Shown here one piece after another: positions 1-11,077 of a stretch of DNA of 64,000 nt. The notes beneath the pieces are model-generated. The model saw nothing but the letters and a program-made list of their open reading frames with translations. It made no database searches and was not told the origin of the DNA. The position numbers were made by a program, and so were the translations under genes. The DNA is from Enterobacter sp. CC120223-11 (GTDB lineage: Bacteria; Pseudomonadota; Gammaproteobacteria; Enterobacterales; Enterobacteriaceae): NCBI RefSeq assembly GCF_900215375.1, contig NZ_OBEF01000003.1:1-64000 (forward strand), in the 5' to 3' direction. Every line of letters begins with the position of its first letter. The first letter of the stretch is position 1.

Positions 1-38
1 GCAGGAGGTCAGCGGTTCGATCCCGCTTAGCTCCACCA
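1..38 (+). tRNA. alaW: tRNA-Ala (GGC type), 3' part only
   Basis: The window opens inside a tRNA gene. The anticodon-stem 3' side, variable loop, T arm (GGTTCGATCC) and acceptor strand ending in CCA at 38 match the 3' half of the enterobacterial tRNA-Ala(GGC) genes alaX/alaW, which lie next to pdeA (yfeA) in E. coli. The anticodon itself is outside the window, so the isoacceptor is inferred from the T-arm sequence and context. Confidence 0.85.
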
Positions 39-46
39 AAATTCAG

Positions 47-71
47 ACCCTCGCTTCGGCGGGGGTTTTTG
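47..71 (+). terminator. Rho-independent terminator of the tRNA-Ala operon
   Basis: An 8-bp stem (ACCCTCGC / GCGGGGGT, one G-U pair) closed by a TTCG tetraloop is followed by a run of T. It lies 8 bases after the tRNA CCA end. Confidence 0.85.
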
Positions 72-262
72 CTTTTCCGGGCCTGAAAAAAATCTGTGAA
101 GCTGATAAAAACCCGCTAATCTTCATTCATATATATCCTTTCGTTAAACTCCTTATAAACATTAGGACTTTTCTTGTTTGGGGAACTTGCTTCGCTCAAT
201 TAATAAACATAAGATCTTGCGGTTATCACTACGTGTCCAGCCGGAATGTTCTCCAAATCATC

Positions 263-2455
263 ATGATGTTGAAAATAAATGCTTCAGCCAAAAAATTTCT
301 GCTGGCCCTAATCCTGAGTCTTATCTCAATTCCTCTGGCGCGCTTGCTTTCGCCTGGAATGGGGATTGATGACAATAATTTGTATCTCGCCTGGCTGCCG
401 CTCAGCGTCATTTTATCTATGCTGCTGCTTTTTGGCCGTCATGCTGTCGTTCCGCTGTTTCTTGCCTTCGCGTTGACCAATATCTGGCTGTTGCCATTAC
501 CTTTCCCCCAGAGCCTGGTGCTGCTGGTGTGTCAGCTGTTTGCCCCTGTCCTTGCCTGTGAGGTGTTACGTTGGCGGCTGGGGCCACGCTGGCGGTTCGG
601 GTTGTCCAACGGCCATATGGGATGGCGCATCTTCTGGGCCTGTTTCTTTGCGCCTCTGATGATGAAAGGGGCGATGTATCTGGCCGGACACTTCCTCCAT
701 TTCCCTGTTTCAGTCTCCGGCTTCTTTGTCCCGACGTCGGTGATGTACAGTCTGGTAGATATTCAGAGCCTGATCAGCGCGGCGCTGATCTTCACGCTGC
801 TCTTTTACTACCCGTTACGAATGATCCTGAATCCTCGCTACGCGAGTGCTTTTTGGCGGCGTCATATCAGGCCCGCATTTGCGCGCCAGCAGTGGCTGTT
901 TACCCTGAACTGGATCATTGCCCTGGCATTTCTGCTGTTCATACTCTGTGCGCCGTTTGATTCGGAATACATTGCGGGGTACCTGGTTCCCGTCATCTTT
1001 ATTCTGTTCTTCCTCGTCATCAACCGTTTCAGCTATCCGCTTATTTGTCTGCTCTGGGGCATCTGCGCGTTTTTGCTCGTGGCCTACAACCGCAACTTTT
1101 TGCAGGGGGTGAACACGGAGTATGCGCTGTCGTTTGTGCTCTCAGTGCTCATCTCCTTTACCATCTGCATGCTGCATATGTCTCAAATTCAGGGGCGAAG
1201 TAATCGTATCAAGCGCAAGTTGCACAGCCAGGCGTTGCAGGACCCTTTAACGGGCTTGCCCAATCTGCGTGCCTTTGAAAGCTATCTGGAGAACCACCCT
1301 CAGGCCAGCGTCTGCTGCCTGCGAATGGATAACCTCGAGTTCTTAAGCCGCCACTACGGCATGATGATGCGCGTGCACTGCAAACGAATGGTGACTCAGG
1401 CACTGCAACCGTTACTGGGCAGGGAAGAGAGGCTTTTCCAGCTTCCAGGGAGCGAACTTTTGCTGGTGCTGCATGGTTCAGAAACGGCGGCGAGGCTGTC
1501 CTACATCGTCGACTTCCTCAATAGCCAGACTTTCTGCTGGCAGGGTGATTCGCTCGATCTCGAGTTTGGTGCTGCCTGGGGCGTGATTGAGGGGGAAGGC
1601 GAGGCGTTGCACCACACGCTGGGTCAGCTGAGCTGGCTCTCAGAGCAGGCCTGCGCCGCACGCCGCGTGCTGGCACTCAATAACAGCCTGGCAACGGTTT
1701 CAGACAACACAACGGAGCGAGTGCTCCAGTTGAGCCGCGTTAAGAAAGCGCTGGCTGAGGGGGGACTGCGGCTCTACGCACAACCCATCGTCAGTGAATC
1801 CGGCGACCGCTATCACGAAATTCTCGCCCGTATGGTCTGGGACGGAAAGGTGATCACGCCCGATCAATTCATACCGGTGATAGCCCAGTTTAACCTCAGC
1901 AAGCGCTTCGATCTGCTGGTGGTGGAAACGCTGTTTCGCGCCATGAAAGATCTCCCCGGTGAGCGCTTCTCCGTGAATCTGATGCCCTTTACCCTGATGC
2001 AAAAAGAGAGCGCCAACAAAATTATCGCTCTCTTCAAACAGTATGAGATCTCCCCGGCGATGGTGGTGCTTGAAATTACCGAGCAGCAGGCCTTCTCCAG
2101 TTCTGAAATCAGCATGCTGAATATCCGTCGCCTTCGTGAATATGGTTGCAGCATTGCCATTGATGATTACGGCACCGGATACGCCAACTATGAGCGTCTG
2201 AAGATCCTTGAAGCTGACATCGTGAAAATCGACGGCTGCTTCGTGCGCGACATTCTCACCGATCGGGTGGATGCGATGATCGTGAAGTCAATTTGCGAGC
2301 TGGCGAGGGTGAAAAATTTGACGCTGGTTGCGGAGTTTGTGGAAACCGAAGCGCAGCGTGATTTGCTCTATAAGATGGGCGTTGACTATTTGCAGGGTTA
2401 CCTGATGGGCAAACCCCGGCCAATAGAGGACATGCTGGCCGAACAGCAGGCGTAA
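263..2455 (+). CDS. pdeA: cyclic-di-GMP phosphodiesterase PdeA (YfeA), MASE1-degenerate GGDEF-EAL
   Basis: Inner-membrane protein that hydrolyses c-di-GMP. The N-terminal third is a run of hydrophobic helices (MASE1-like). A GGDEF domain follows whose signature has decayed to LPGSELLLVL near residue 394, so it should not make c-di-GMP. The C-terminal EAL domain looks intact: EILAR near 519 (the E. coli protein has the same EIL variant), DDYGTGYANY near 634 and AEFVET near 690. The reading frame is open from a GTG at 233, but the ATG pair at 263/266 gives about 730 residues, close to E. coli PdeA (729), so 263 is preferred. No strong ribosome site separates the choices. It ends at a hairpin shared with nupC. 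Confidence 0.88.
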   Translation: MMLKINASAKKFLLALILSLISIPLARLLSPGMGIDDNNLYLAWLPLSVILSMLLLFGRHAVVPLFLAFALTNIWLLPLPFPQSLVLLVCQLFAPVLACEVLRWRLGPRWRFGLSNGHMGWRIFWACFFAPLMMKGAMYLAGHFLHFPVSVSGFFVPTSVMYSLVDIQSLISAALIFTLLFYYPLRMILNPRYASAFWRRHIRPAFARQQWLFTLNWIIALAFLLFILCAPFDSEYIAGYLVPVIFILFFLVINRFSYPLICLLWGICAFLLVAYNRNFLQGVNTEYALSFVLSVLISFTICMLHMSQIQGRSNRIKRKLHSQALQDPLTGLPNLRAFESYLENHPQASVCCLRMDNLEFLSRHYGMMMRVHCKRMVTQALQPLLGREERLFQLPGSELLLVLHGSETAARLSYIVDFLNSQTFCWQGDSLDLEFGAAWGVIEGEGEALHHTLGQLSWLSEQACAARRVLALNNSLATVSDNTTERVLQLSRVKKALAEGGLRLYAQPIVSESGDRYHEILARMVWDGKVITPDQFIPVIAQFNLSKRFDLLVVETLFRAMKDLPGERFSVNLMPFTLMQKESANKIIALFKQYEISPAMVVLEITEQQAFSSSEISMLNIRRLREYGCSIAIDDYGTGYANYERLKILEADIVKIDGCFVRDILTDRVDAMIVKSICELARVKNLTLVAEFVETEAQRDLLYKMGVDYLQGYLMGKPRPIEDMLAEQQA

Positions 2456-2456
2456 A

Positions 2457-2481
2457 AAAGCCGGGAAATCTCCCGGCTTTT
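2457..2481. terminator. Bidirectional terminator between pdeA and nupC
   Basis: Stem AAAGCCGGGA / TCCCGGCTTT with an AATC loop, flanked by an A run on the left and T residues on the right. It serves two converging genes. Confidence 0.85.
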
Positions 2482-2501
2482 AGCTGTGTGGGTTCTGAAA
2501 C

Positions 2502-3704
2502 TTACAGAACCAGCGCCGCGATAGAAGCGGACAGCACGCTCACCAGCGTAGAACCGTAAACCAGTTTCAGACCGAAGCGTGAAACCACGTTGCCCTGTTC
2601 TTCGTTCAGACCTTTAATCGCACCAGCGATGATGCCGATGGAGGAGAAGTTCGCGAAGGAAACCAGGAAGATGGACAGAATGCCTTCTGCGCGCGGGGAG
2701 AGCGTGCTGGCAATCTTCTGCAGATCCATCATCGCAACGAATTCGTTGGAGACCATCTTGGTTGCCATGATGCTGCCGACCTGCAGCGCTTCGCCGGCAG
2801 GAACTCCCATCACCCAGGCCACAGGCCAGAAGATGTAGCCCAGAATACCCTGGAAGGAGATGCTGTGGCCGAACCAGCCGGTCACGGTTGCGAACAGGGC
2901 GTTCAGCGCGGCGATCAGAGCGATAAAGCCGATCAGCATCGCGGAAACGATAATCGCCACTTTAAAGCCTGCCAGAATGTACTCACCCAGCATCTCGAAG
3001 AAGCTCTGACCTTCATGCAGATTGGACATCTGCAGGTTCTCTTCACTCTGCTCAACGCGGTACGGGTTAATGAGCGACAGAACGATAAAGGTACTGAACA
3101 TATTCAGCACCAGGGCTGCAACCACGTATTTCGGTTCCAGCATGGTCATGTATGCGCCAACGATGGACATGGAGACGGTGGACATTGCGGTTGCCGCCAT
3201 GGTGTACATGCGGTTGCGCGACATCTTGCCGAGAATGTCTTTATAGGCGATGAAGTTTTCTGACTGGCCGAGGATCAGGGAGCTGACCGCGTTGAATGAC
3301 TCCAGTTTACCCATTCCGTTGACTTTAGACAGCACGGTACCGATGGCGCGAATCACAATCGGCAGAATACGGATGTGCTGCAAAATACCAATCAGAGCGG
3401 AAATGAAAACAATCGGGCAGAGCACTTTCAGGAAGAAGAATGCCAGGCCTTCATCGTTCATTTTGCCGAAGACGAAATTTGTCCCTTCATTAGCGAAACC
3501 GAGAAGTTTTTCGAACATCTCGGAGAATCCTTTCACAAAGCCAAGGCCGACGTCGGAGTTCAGGAAGAACCAGGCCAGCAAGACTTCAATAACAAGCAAC
3601 TGAATAACATAGCGAATGCGGATCTGTTTACGGTCATGGCTGACCAGTAAAGCGAGGATCCCAACCACGGCAAGCGCGAGGACAAAGTGTAGGACGCGGT
3701 CCAT
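2502..3704 (-). CDS. nupC: nucleoside:H+ symporter NupC
   Basis: Concentrative nucleoside transporter of the inner membrane that takes up pyrimidine nucleosides and adenosine with protons. The protein is nearly identical along its length to E. coli NupC (400 residues), including the conserved segments [12 protein letters not shown] and SLSPRAEGI-like [20 protein letters not shown]. The frame extends 13 codons further upstream, but the ATG at 3704 is preceded by GGAG at a 5-base spacing and gives exactly 400 residues starting MDRVLHF. Upstream lie a sigma-70-like promoter and a strong CRP-like palindrome, in line with the known CRP/CytR control of nupC. It converges on pdeA. Confidence 0.97.
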   Translation of the reverse strand: MDRVLHFVLALAVVGILALLVSHDRKQIRIRYVIQLLVIEVLLAWFFLNSDVGLGFVKGFSEMFEKLLGFANEGTNFVFGKMNDEGLAFFFLKVLCPIVFISALIGILQHIRILPIVIRAIGTVLSKVNGMGKLESFNAVSSLILGQSENFIAYKDILGKMSRNRMYTMAATAMSTVSMSIVGAYMTMLEPKYVVAALVLNMFSTFIVLSLINPYRVEQSEENLQMSNLHEGQSFFEMLGEYILAGFKVAIIVSAMLIGFIALIAALNALFATVTGWFGHSISFQGILGYIFWPVAWVMGVPAGEALQVGSIMATKMVSNEFVAMMDLQKIASTLSPRAEGILSIFLVSFANFSSIGIIAGAIKGLNEEQGNVVSRFGLKLVYGSTLVSVLSASIAALVL

Positions 3705-3784
3705 ATTTGCTCCAAATATGAGGCAGGTTAAATTTCCGTGCACATTCTATGCAACAAGATAAAAGAAAACGAGATCTATGCCGC

Positions 3785-3814
3785 ACTATAGTGAGAACCT
3801 GTGAGCGATCTCAA
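3785..3814 (-). promoter_or_regulatory. Putative nupC sigma-70 promoter
   Basis: Read leftward: -35 TTGAGA (3814-3809), 18-base spacer, -10 TATAGT (3790-3785). It lies about 80 bases before the nupC start codon. Assigned by eye. Confidence 0.5.
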
Positions 3815-3815
3815 A

Positions 3816-3837
3816 AAAGGTGATCAACCATACATTT
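3816..3837 (-). promoter_or_regulatory. CRP-like site upstream of nupC
   Basis: Read leftward the 22-mer begins AAATGT and ends GATCACCTTT, matching 16 of 22 positions of the ideal CRP palindrome. CRP and CytR control of nupC is established in E. coli. The site overlaps or abuts the predicted -35 region. Confidence 0.55.
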
Positions 3838-3986
3838 CTGTTATGTTGTGTAAAGGTGTTAAAAGTTACCTTTTTGTACTAATCTGACCAAGAGGCGAGC
3901 TTGCGGCCCCTCATTCCACCAACATGGCTCAACACGGCTATCGTTCCTGTCTATCAGAGAAATCATTATCACCTCTCCAAATGAAC

Positions 3987-4014
3987 TTGATAATCATTCT
4001 CATTTTGGTAGCAT
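3987..4014 (+). promoter_or_regulatory. mntH promoter with overlapping Fur-like box
   Basis: -35 TTGATA (3987-3992), 16-base spacer, -10 TAGCAT (4009-4014). The stretch 3988-4007 (TGATAATCATTCTCATTTT) resembles the Fur consensus and covers the -35 region, as expected for iron repression of mntH. A partial Fur-like element, AATCATTATC, occurs at 3961-3970. Confidence 0.6.
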
Positions 4015-4015
4015 G

Positions 4016-4037
4016 AAACATAGCAAAGGCTATATTT
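4016..4037. promoter_or_regulatory. MntR box of mntH
   Basis: The 22-base imperfect palindrome AAACATAGC-AAAG-GCTATATTT differs at one position from the E. coli mntH MntR site as remembered. It lies between the -10 element and the start codon, so bound MntR-Mn would block transcription. Its position inside the longer open frame argues that translation starts downstream, at 4049. Confidence 0.75.
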
Positions 4038-4048
4038 CAGAGGCAAAA

Positions 4049-5287
4049 ATGACAAACAGTCGCGTTGAGAGTAGCAGCAGTCGCGCAGCGCGCAAGATGC
4101 GGCTTGCATTAATGGGGCCTGCGTTCATTGCTGCCATCGGCTATATCGATCCCGGCAACTTTGCCACCAACATTCAGGCGGGGGCGAGCTACGGCTATCA
4201 ACTGCTTTGGGTGGTGGTCTGGGCAAACCTGATGGCGATGCTGATTCAGGTGCTCTCCGCAAAACTCGGTATCGCTACCGGTAAAAACCTCGCAGAACAA
4301 ATTCGCGACCACTATCCGCGTCCGCTGGTCTGGTTCTACTGGGTGCAGGCTGAAATCATCGCCATGGCGACCGATCTGGCCGAATTCATTGGTGCAGCGA
4401 TTGGTTTCAAGCTGATTCTGGGGATCTCACTCTTGCAGGGCGCAGTGCTGACCGGGATTGCAACCTTCCTCATTCTGATGCTGCAAAGCCGTGGGCAAAA
4501 ACCGCTGGAAAAAGTTATCGGTGGCCTGCTTTTGTTTGTTGCGGCGGCCTATATCGTAGAACTGATTTTCTCACAGCCCGCGATGGCTCCGCTGGCGAAA
4601 GGGATGCTTATTCCTGCTCTGCCAACATCCGAAGCGGTATTCCTGGCGGCCGGCGTACTGGGCGCAACAATCATGCCGCACGTGATTTACCTGCATTCAT
4701 CGCTTACCCAGCATCTGCATGGCGGTACGAGGCAGGAGCGCTACAGTGCGACCCGTTGGGACGTGGCTATCGCCATGACCATTGCCGGTTTTGTGAATCT
4801 GGCGATGATGGCAACGGCGGCCGCGGCGTTCCACTTTAACGGCCATACTGGCGTGACCGATCTTGACCAGGCGTATCTGACGCTGGAGCCGCTGCTCAGC
4901 CACGCCGCAGCCACGATATTCGGCCTGAGCCTGATCGCCGCCGGGCTCTCCTCCACCGTGGTCGGTACGCTGGCAGGGCAGGTGGTGATGCAGGGCTTCA
5001 TTCGCTTCCATATTCCACTCTGGTTCCGTCGCGCCATAACCATGCTGCCGTCGTTTGTGGTCATTCTGTTGGGCCTTGATCCGACCCGCATTCTGGTGAT
5101 GAGTCAGGTTCTGCTGAGCTTCGGGATTGCGCTGGCGCTGGTGCCGCTGCTGTTATTCACCAGCGATAAAAAATTGATGGGAGATTTGGTAAACACCCGG
5201 CTGGTGAAACGTGCGGGCTGGACAATTGTCTGCCTGGTAGTTGCGCTGAACGGCTGGCTGCTGGTGGGAACCTTACTGGGGCTTTAA
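4049..5287 (+). CDS. mntH: Mn(2+)/Fe(2+):H+ symporter MntH (NRAMP family)
   Basis: Inner-membrane NRAMP transporter importing manganese, and to a lesser extent ferrous iron, with protons. The family signatures are present: DPGN in TM1 near residue 34 and MPH in TM6 near 209-211, the two unwound helices that coordinate metal. With the start at 4049 (MTNSRVESS) the protein has 412 residues, the E. coli length. An ATG 36 bases upstream (4013) is in frame but overlaps the MntR operator and is rejected. Control by MntR and Fur is indicated by sites upstream. It ends at a hairpin shared with convergent ypeC. Confidence 0.97.
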   Translation: MTNSRVESSSSRAARKMRLALMGPAFIAAIGYIDPGNFATNIQAGASYGYQLLWVVVWANLMAMLIQVLSAKLGIATGKNLAEQIRDHYPRPLVWFYWVQAEIIAMATDLAEFIGAAIGFKLILGISLLQGAVLTGIATFLILMLQSRGQKPLEKVIGGLLLFVAAAYIVELIFSQPAMAPLAKGMLIPALPTSEAVFLAAGVLGATIMPHVIYLHSSLTQHLHGGTRQERYSATRWDVAIAMTIAGFVNLAMMATAAAAFHFNGHTGVTDLDQAYLTLEPLLSHAAATIFGLSLIAAGLSSTVVGTLAGQVVMQGFIRFHIPLWFRRAITMLPSFVVILLGLDPTRILVMSQVLLSFGIALALVPLLLFTSDKKLMGDLVNTRLVKRAGWTIVCLVVALNGWLLVGTLLGL

Positions 5288-5300
5288 TTTGTGCAATAAA

Positions 5301-5324
5301 AAAGCAGCCCGGGGGCTGCTTTCG
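5301..5324. terminator. Bidirectional terminator between mntH and ypeC
   Basis: AAAGCAGCCC and GGGCTGCTTT form a near-perfect inverted repeat with an A run before it and T residues in its right arm. It lies between converging genes. Confidence 0.75.
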
Positions 5325-5329
5325 CGAAA

Positions 5330-5680
5330 TCAATGTCGGTGGCCGTGACCTCCGTGGCCACGGCCCGGGCCGCGACCCCAGCCTCCGCGGTGGTCATCGC
5401 GGTCGTTCCAGCCTTCACGGTAGCCGCGCTCGTAGGCGTTGCGTTTGTCCCAGCCGCGATGCCAGCCGTTGTCGTGACGATGCCAACGGGCATCGCGCCA
5501 TTCATAGTTGCGACGCCAGTAGTCGTGGTCGCGCCAGCGACCGCCGTCCCAGTAATTTCCGTAATTATCACGATCGCCAATTTGTAATTTTACGGATGGC
5601 ACCAGGGTGATTTCACCCGCATTGGCGACCAGCGGAGCTGCCGCCAGTAATACCGCTGCCAGAATCAGTGACCTGAACAT
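5330..5680 (-). CDS. ypeC: YpeC, small secreted DUF2502 protein
   Basis: A 116-residue protein with a clear signal peptide (hydrophobic core to about residue 20, cleavage near ANA-GE), so periplasmic. The mature part begins [16 protein letters not shown], which is close to E. coli YpeC (108 residues), and continues with a region very rich in W, R, D, H and G ending in an HGHGHRH-type tail. Function is unknown; the His-rich C terminus could bind metal, and the gene sits next to mntH, but that is only a guess. The start is supported by GGAG 8 bases upstream. Confidence 0.85.
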   Translation of the reverse strand: MFRSLILAAVLLAAAPLVANAGEITLVPSVKLQIGDRDNYGNYWDGGRWRDHDYWRRNYEWRDARWHRHDNGWHRGWDKRNAYERGYREGWNDRDDHRGGWGRGPGRGHGGHGHRH

Positions 5681-5804
5681 GTGTCTGTCTCCTTACGATC
5701 GAGCCTTTGTCGGCCTGTTAACGCAATATTACGAGGTGTTACAAGCAGGCTGCATCGGCTAACTCCTAATCCCCGGGAGACAGCACTTTTTGCTAAAATT
5801 GCTG

Positions 5805-6803
5805 TTAATCTGTGCCGTTAAGGATTGCGTCGATGGCGGCAATTTCCTCGGCCGTAAACTGACGGTTAGCAAGCATACCTACAGCATCGTCAAGCTGTGC
5901 AATTTTGCTGGCACCAATCAGGACCGAGGTGATTTTGTCATCACGCAGCACCCAGGCCAGCGCCATTTGCGACAGCTTTTGTCCGCGCTGCGCGGCGATG
6001 GCATTGAGCTTGCGCGCCTTCTCCACCTTCTCATCGGTAATCTGATCGGCTCTGAGGAATTTACTGCCGCTGGCGGCGCGGGAGTCCGCAGGAATGCCGT
6101 TCAGATAACGATCCGTCAGCTGACCGCCCGCCAGTGGGGAGAAGGCAACCGAGCCCACGCCCTGTTCCTGCAACAAATCAGTCAGTCCGTTTTCCACCCA
6201 GCGCTCGAACATTGAGTACTTCGGCTGATGAATCAGGCAAGGCGTGCCGAGATCCTGCAAAATAGCAAAGGCTTCGCGGGCGCGGTCGGCAGGGTAGTTG
6301 GAAAGCCCGACGTACAGCGCTTTACCCTGACGGACAACGTGGTCCAGCGCGCGCATGGTTTCCTCCAGCGGCGTGTCGGGATCCGGACGGTGATGGTAGA
6401 AGATATCGACGTATTCCAGCCCCATACGCTTCAGGCTTTGATCGAGGCTTGCGATCAGGTATTTGCGTGAACCCCAGTCACCATAGGGTCCATCCCACAT
6501 GGTGTAACCCGCTTTACTGGAGATGATCAATTCATCGCGATACGGCAAAAAGTCCTCACGCAAGATACGGCCAAAGTTGCTCTCGGCAGCACCCGGCGGT
6601 GGGCCGTAGTTGTTGGCGAGGTCAAAATGGGTAATGCCAAGGTCGAAGGCGTGACGAAGCAGCTGACGGCTGGTTTCCACTAACGTTTCATCGCCAAAGT
6701 TGTGCCACAGACCCAGCGAAATCGCCGGCAGCTTCAGTCCGCTCCGGCCGCAGCGGTGATAGGTCATCTTCTCATAGCGTGCCGGATTTGCCTGGTAAAC
6801 CAT
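5805..6803 (-). CDS. aldo/keto reductase, YghZ/Gpr-like
   Basis: NADPH-dependent oxidoreductase of the aldo/keto reductase superfamily, 332 residues in a TIM-barrel fold. The catalytic tetrad can be read as D61, Y66 (FDLANNYG), K97 (SSKAGY) and H138 (FYHHRPD). Conserved C-terminal cofactor residues fall in SVLIGASKIAQLDDAV. It resembles E. coli YghZ/Gpr (L-glyceraldehyde 3-phosphate reductase, 346 residues) in its N terminus and NNYGPPPG segment, but is a distinct paralogue, so the substrate is not claimed. It stands alone, divergent from ipdC, with which it shares a 174-base control region. Confidence 0.85.
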   Translation of the reverse strand: MVYQANPARYEKMTYHRCGRSGLKLPAISLGLWHNFGDETLVETSRQLLRHAFDLGITHFDLANNYGPPPGAAESNFGRILREDFLPYRDELIISSKAGYTMWDGPYGDWGSRKYLIASLDQSLKRMGLEYVDIFYHHRPDPDTPLEETMRALDHVVRQGKALYVGLSNYPADRAREAFAILQDLGTPCLIHQPKYSMFERWVENGLTDLLQEQGVGSVAFSPLAGGQLTDRYLNGIPADSRAASGSKFLRADQITDEKVEKARKLNAIAAQRGQKLSQMALAWVLRDDKITSVLIGASKIAQLDDAVGMLANRQFTAEEIAAIDAILNGTD

Positions 6804-6879
6804 CTAAACCTCCAACAGGAACAGGGTGTGTATACGTTTACACTAATCAATGTTGTTCCGCAGGTACACTCCTGATTGC

Positions 6880-6897
6880 TGTAAATTCTGCTTTCCA
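6880..6897. promoter_or_regulatory. TyrR-like box upstream of ipdC
   Basis: TGTAAATTCTGCTTTCCA matches the TyrR consensus TGTAAA-N6-TTTACA at 11 of 12 defined positions. It lies 80-98 bases before the ipdC start. In Enterobacter cloacae ipdC is known to be activated by TyrR with aromatic amino acids, so this is probably the activator site. Confidence 0.6.
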
Positions 6898-6941
6898 CTA
6901 TGAAATTCTTATGCTTCTGGACAGACTCCGCGCATCTCTAA

Positions 6942-8642
<1,701 letters not shown>

Positions 8643-8648
8643 GCCGTT

Positions 8649-9881
8649 CTAGCGGGGGGGCCTGGTAATCATCAGCGGTTTGCCCGCCAGCAGCAGCCAG
8701 GCGGGAAGCATGACGATACACAGCAGCGGCAGCAGGGTGGTGTCCGGCACGACGACGGCGGCCATGAACAGGCTCAGCCAGCCGTCGCGGGTCACCACCA
8801 ATGTCAGGCCAAGTATCGCGCAGGAAATGGTGATTGCCGCCGGGACCGCATCGACGTGCGCGTGAAGCATCAGGCCGAGCGCCACGGCGACAAACACCGC
8901 AGGGAAAATACGCCCGCCGCGAAAACCGCTGGCTGTGGCAATCACCAGAGCCGCGAGCTTCGTGACGGCGATAAGCATGAAATCAGAGGCGCTCAGCGTC
9001 TGGCTGAACGCCAGCTGGTGCATCTCATCGAGCCCTTTAAACAGGGTAATTTGCCCGCCGAACGCACCCAACAGGCCCAGCAAAAAGCCGCCAAGCCCTA
9101 AAATAAGCACGGGGTGTTTCAGCCTGTGCATCAGCGCATGCAGGCGCGGCAGGCACCAGACCGCCACCATGCCGACGGCGATAGCAATAGCGGCGACGAC
9201 CGCGCCGCTGAAAATATCTACCAGCCGCATCTGGCTGTAGTGGGCAACGGGCAGCGAAAACTGCGGATGGAAAAACAGGCTGGTGGTTAACGCCCCGGCC
9301 GCCGCCGCAATCATCGGGGCGAACAACCGATCCCAGAGGGGCGTATCATCGGAGCTGCTGAGCATCTGCGAGAAAATCAGCGCTGCGGCGATGGGTGTGC
9401 CGAACAGAGCGCCAATGGTGCCGGACGCCGCCAGGATGGTCCAGTCTATCGCCCCTACGCGGGGTAAGACGCGGGCACCGAGCGCGACAGCCAGCGCGAT
9501 ATTGACCGACATGATCGGATGTTCCGGACCCAGGCTGACGCCGCCCGCCAGGCCAATAATCAGCGCCAGCAGCAGGCCCGGCAGCGCAGAAGGTTGCACA
9601 GGCGCACCGATCAGCGGCTCCGTTGCCGGATCAGGGCCTGCATGGCCCGGACTAAAGCGGATAACCAGACCGACCGCAAGGCCGGTAGCGGTCAGCATCA
9701 GGATGATCCACAGGCCTGAATCGACGCCAACGCCCAGACGAGCCGGGAGCGTGGACCAGAGAAACTGTTGCAACAGCGCGGCAATTTTCATTGTCACCAC
9801 CAGAATCAGGCTGGCGGCGATACCGATAATCAGGGCGGGAACCGATAACAAAAGCATGGTTCTGGCTCGCGGATGGAGCAT
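8649..9881 (-). CDS. yfeO: CLC-type ion channel/transporter YfeO
   Basis: Polytopic inner-membrane protein of the chloride channel (CLC) superfamily, aligning with E. coli YfeO (418 residues) throughout. The CLC anion-pathway motifs appear in divergent form: GHAGPD near residue 80 and GPEHPI near 118, with [13 protein letters not shown] further on. The conserved gating glutamate of the GKEGP/GREGP motif is kept as GPEHP. The transported ion is not known. The frame is open 20 codons further upstream, but GGA at a 7-base spacing and homology support the ATG at 9881 (MLHPRARTM), giving 410 residues. It converges on ipdC and diverges from glk. Confidence 0.9.
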   Translation of the reverse strand: MLHPRARTMLLLSVPALIIGIAASLILVVTMKIAALLQQFLWSTLPARLGVGVDSGLWIILMLTATGLAVGLVIRFSPGHAGPDPATEPLIGAPVQPSALPGLLLALIIGLAGGVSLGPEHPIMSVNIALAVALGARVLPRVGAIDWTILAASGTIGALFGTPIAAALIFSQMLSSSDDTPLWDRLFAPMIAAAAGALTTSLFFHPQFSLPVAHYSQMRLVDIFSGAVVAAIAIAVGMVAVWCLPRLHALMHRLKHPVLILGLGGFLLGLLGAFGGQITLFKGLDEMHQLAFSQTLSASDFMLIAVTKLAALVIATASGFRGGRIFPAVFVAVALGLMLHAHVDAVPAAITISCAILGLTLVVTRDGWLSLFMAAVVVPDTTLLPLLCIVMLPAWLLLAGKPLMITRPPR

Positions 9882-9951
9882 GGTCATTTCCTTTTTACAC
9901 TGAGCGCGCAACACTTTGCCGTTTAAGGATAAGAGCTTCATTGCAATTGGT

Positions 9952-9966
9952 GCTGAAACGGTAAAG
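9952..9966 (+). promoter_or_regulatory. Cra (FruR)-like operator upstream of glk
   Basis: GCTGAAACGGTAAAG resembles the Cra consensus (TGAAACGNTTMA) except for one base in the right half. Cra repression of glk is reported for E. coli. It lies about 120 bases before the glk start codon. Confidence 0.45.
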
Positions 9967-10085
9967 TTATAGTGTGACCGGGATCGATAAATCGCGGGCG
10001 CTGTTGCGTTGGTCGTTGTTGTTATGCCTGCATGAATTTACAGTGTGCCAAAGACTTATTCTGACTTTAGCGGAGCCGTAACAGA

Positions 10086-11051
10086 ATGACAAAGTTTGCT
10101 TTAACCGGGGATGTGGGCGGCACCAACTGCCGTCTGGCGCTGTGCGATCTGGCCAGCGGTGAGATTTCTCAGGCGAAAACCTATTCCGGCCTGGATTATC
10201 CGAGCCTTGAGGCCGCAGTGCGCGTGTATCTGGATGAACAGAAAGTTGACGTGAAAGAGGGCTGCATCGCGATTGCCTGCCCGGTCACCGGCGACTGGGT
10301 GGCCATGACCAACCATACCTGGGCGTTTTCTATCGAGGAAATGAAAAATAACCTCGGCTTTAACCATCTGGAAATCATCAACGATTTTACCGCCGTGTCG
10401 ATGGCGATCCCGATGCTGAAAAAAGAGCATCTGATTCAGTTCGGCGGTAACGAACCGGTGGAAGGTAAGCCGATTGCCGTTTATGGCGCAGGGACTGGAC
10501 TTGGCGTGGCGCATCTGGTTCATGTCGATAAGCGCTGGATCAGCCTGCCGGGTGAGGGCGGCCATGTCGACTTCGCGCCAAACAGCGAAGAAGAAGGGAT
10601 CATTCTGCAGGAGCTGCGCGCCGAGCTGGGCCACGTTTCTGCGGAACGCGTGCTGTCAGGGCCGGGTCTGGTTTATCTCTATCGTGCGATTGTGAAAGCC
10701 GATGGTCGTCTGCCGGAAAATTTACAGCCGAAAGACGTGACCGAGCGTGCGCTAAGCGATGCCTGCACCGATTGCCGTCGTGCGCTTTCGCTGTTCTGTG
10801 TGATCCTGGGCCGTTTCGGTGGCAACCTGGCGCTGACGCTCGGCACCTTTGGCGGCGTCTATATCGCGGGCGGCATCGTGCCGCGCTTCCTGGAATTCTT
10901 CAAAGCCTCTGGCTTCCGCGGCGGGTTTGAAGATAAAGGTCGCTTCAAATCTTACGTGCAGGACATTCCGGTGTTCCTGATCGTTCACGATAACCCTGGC
11001 CTTATCGGCGCAGGCGCGCATCTGCGTCAGGCGCTGGGGCAGGTTCTGTAA
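10086..11051 (+). CDS. glk: glucokinase Glk
   Basis: Cytoplasmic ATP-dependent glucokinase (glucose to glucose 6-phosphate), which handles glucose that enters or forms without PTS phosphorylation. The 321 residues equal the E. coli length. The phosphate-binding [10 protein letters not shown] is at residue 8, the catalytic aspartate is D100 in INDFTA, and GAGTGLG and [10 protein letters not shown] follow. A GGAG-like sequence (AGCGGAG) precedes the start. A Cra-like operator lies upstream. It is a single gene, convergent with ypdAB, sharing a terminator with it. Confidence 0.98.
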   Translation: MTKFALTGDVGGTNCRLALCDLASGEISQAKTYSGLDYPSLEAAVRVYLDEQKVDVKEGCIAIACPVTGDWVAMTNHTWAFSIEEMKNNLGFNHLEIINDFTAVSMAIPMLKKEHLIQFGGNEPVEGKPIAVYGAGTGLGVAHLVHVDKRWISLPGEGGHVDFAPNSEEEGIILQELRAELGHVSAERVLSGPGLVYLYRAIVKADGRLPENLQPKDVTERALSDACTDCRRALSLFCVILGRFGGNLALTLGTFGGVYIAGGIVPRFLEFFKASGFRGGFEDKGRFKSYVQDIPVFLIVHDNPGLIGAGAHLRQALGQVL

Positions 11052-11054
11052 GCG

Positions 11055-11077
11055 AAAAGGCGCCAGTGGCGCCTTTT
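11055..11077. terminator. Bidirectional terminator between glk and ypdB
   Basis: AAAAGGCGCC-AGT-GGCGCCTTTT forms a perfect 10-bp stem with A and T runs on either side, placed between converging genes. Confidence 0.9.

Larger units (their letters stand above)
3705..4048. other. Divergent nupC-mntH control region
   Basis: 344 bases without a gene. It holds the nupC promoter and CRP-like site on the left and the mntH promoter with Fur and MntR sites on the right. The middle (about 3838-3955) shows nothing recognisable. Confidence 0.7.

Noticed and set aside
233-262. GTG start for pdeA
   Set aside because: It would add ten residues not seen in E. coli PdeA and has no better ribosome site than the ATG at 263.
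6820-6845. Second TyrR box upstream of ipdC
   Set aside because: The TTTACA half is present near 6836, but the other half does not fit the consensus spacing.
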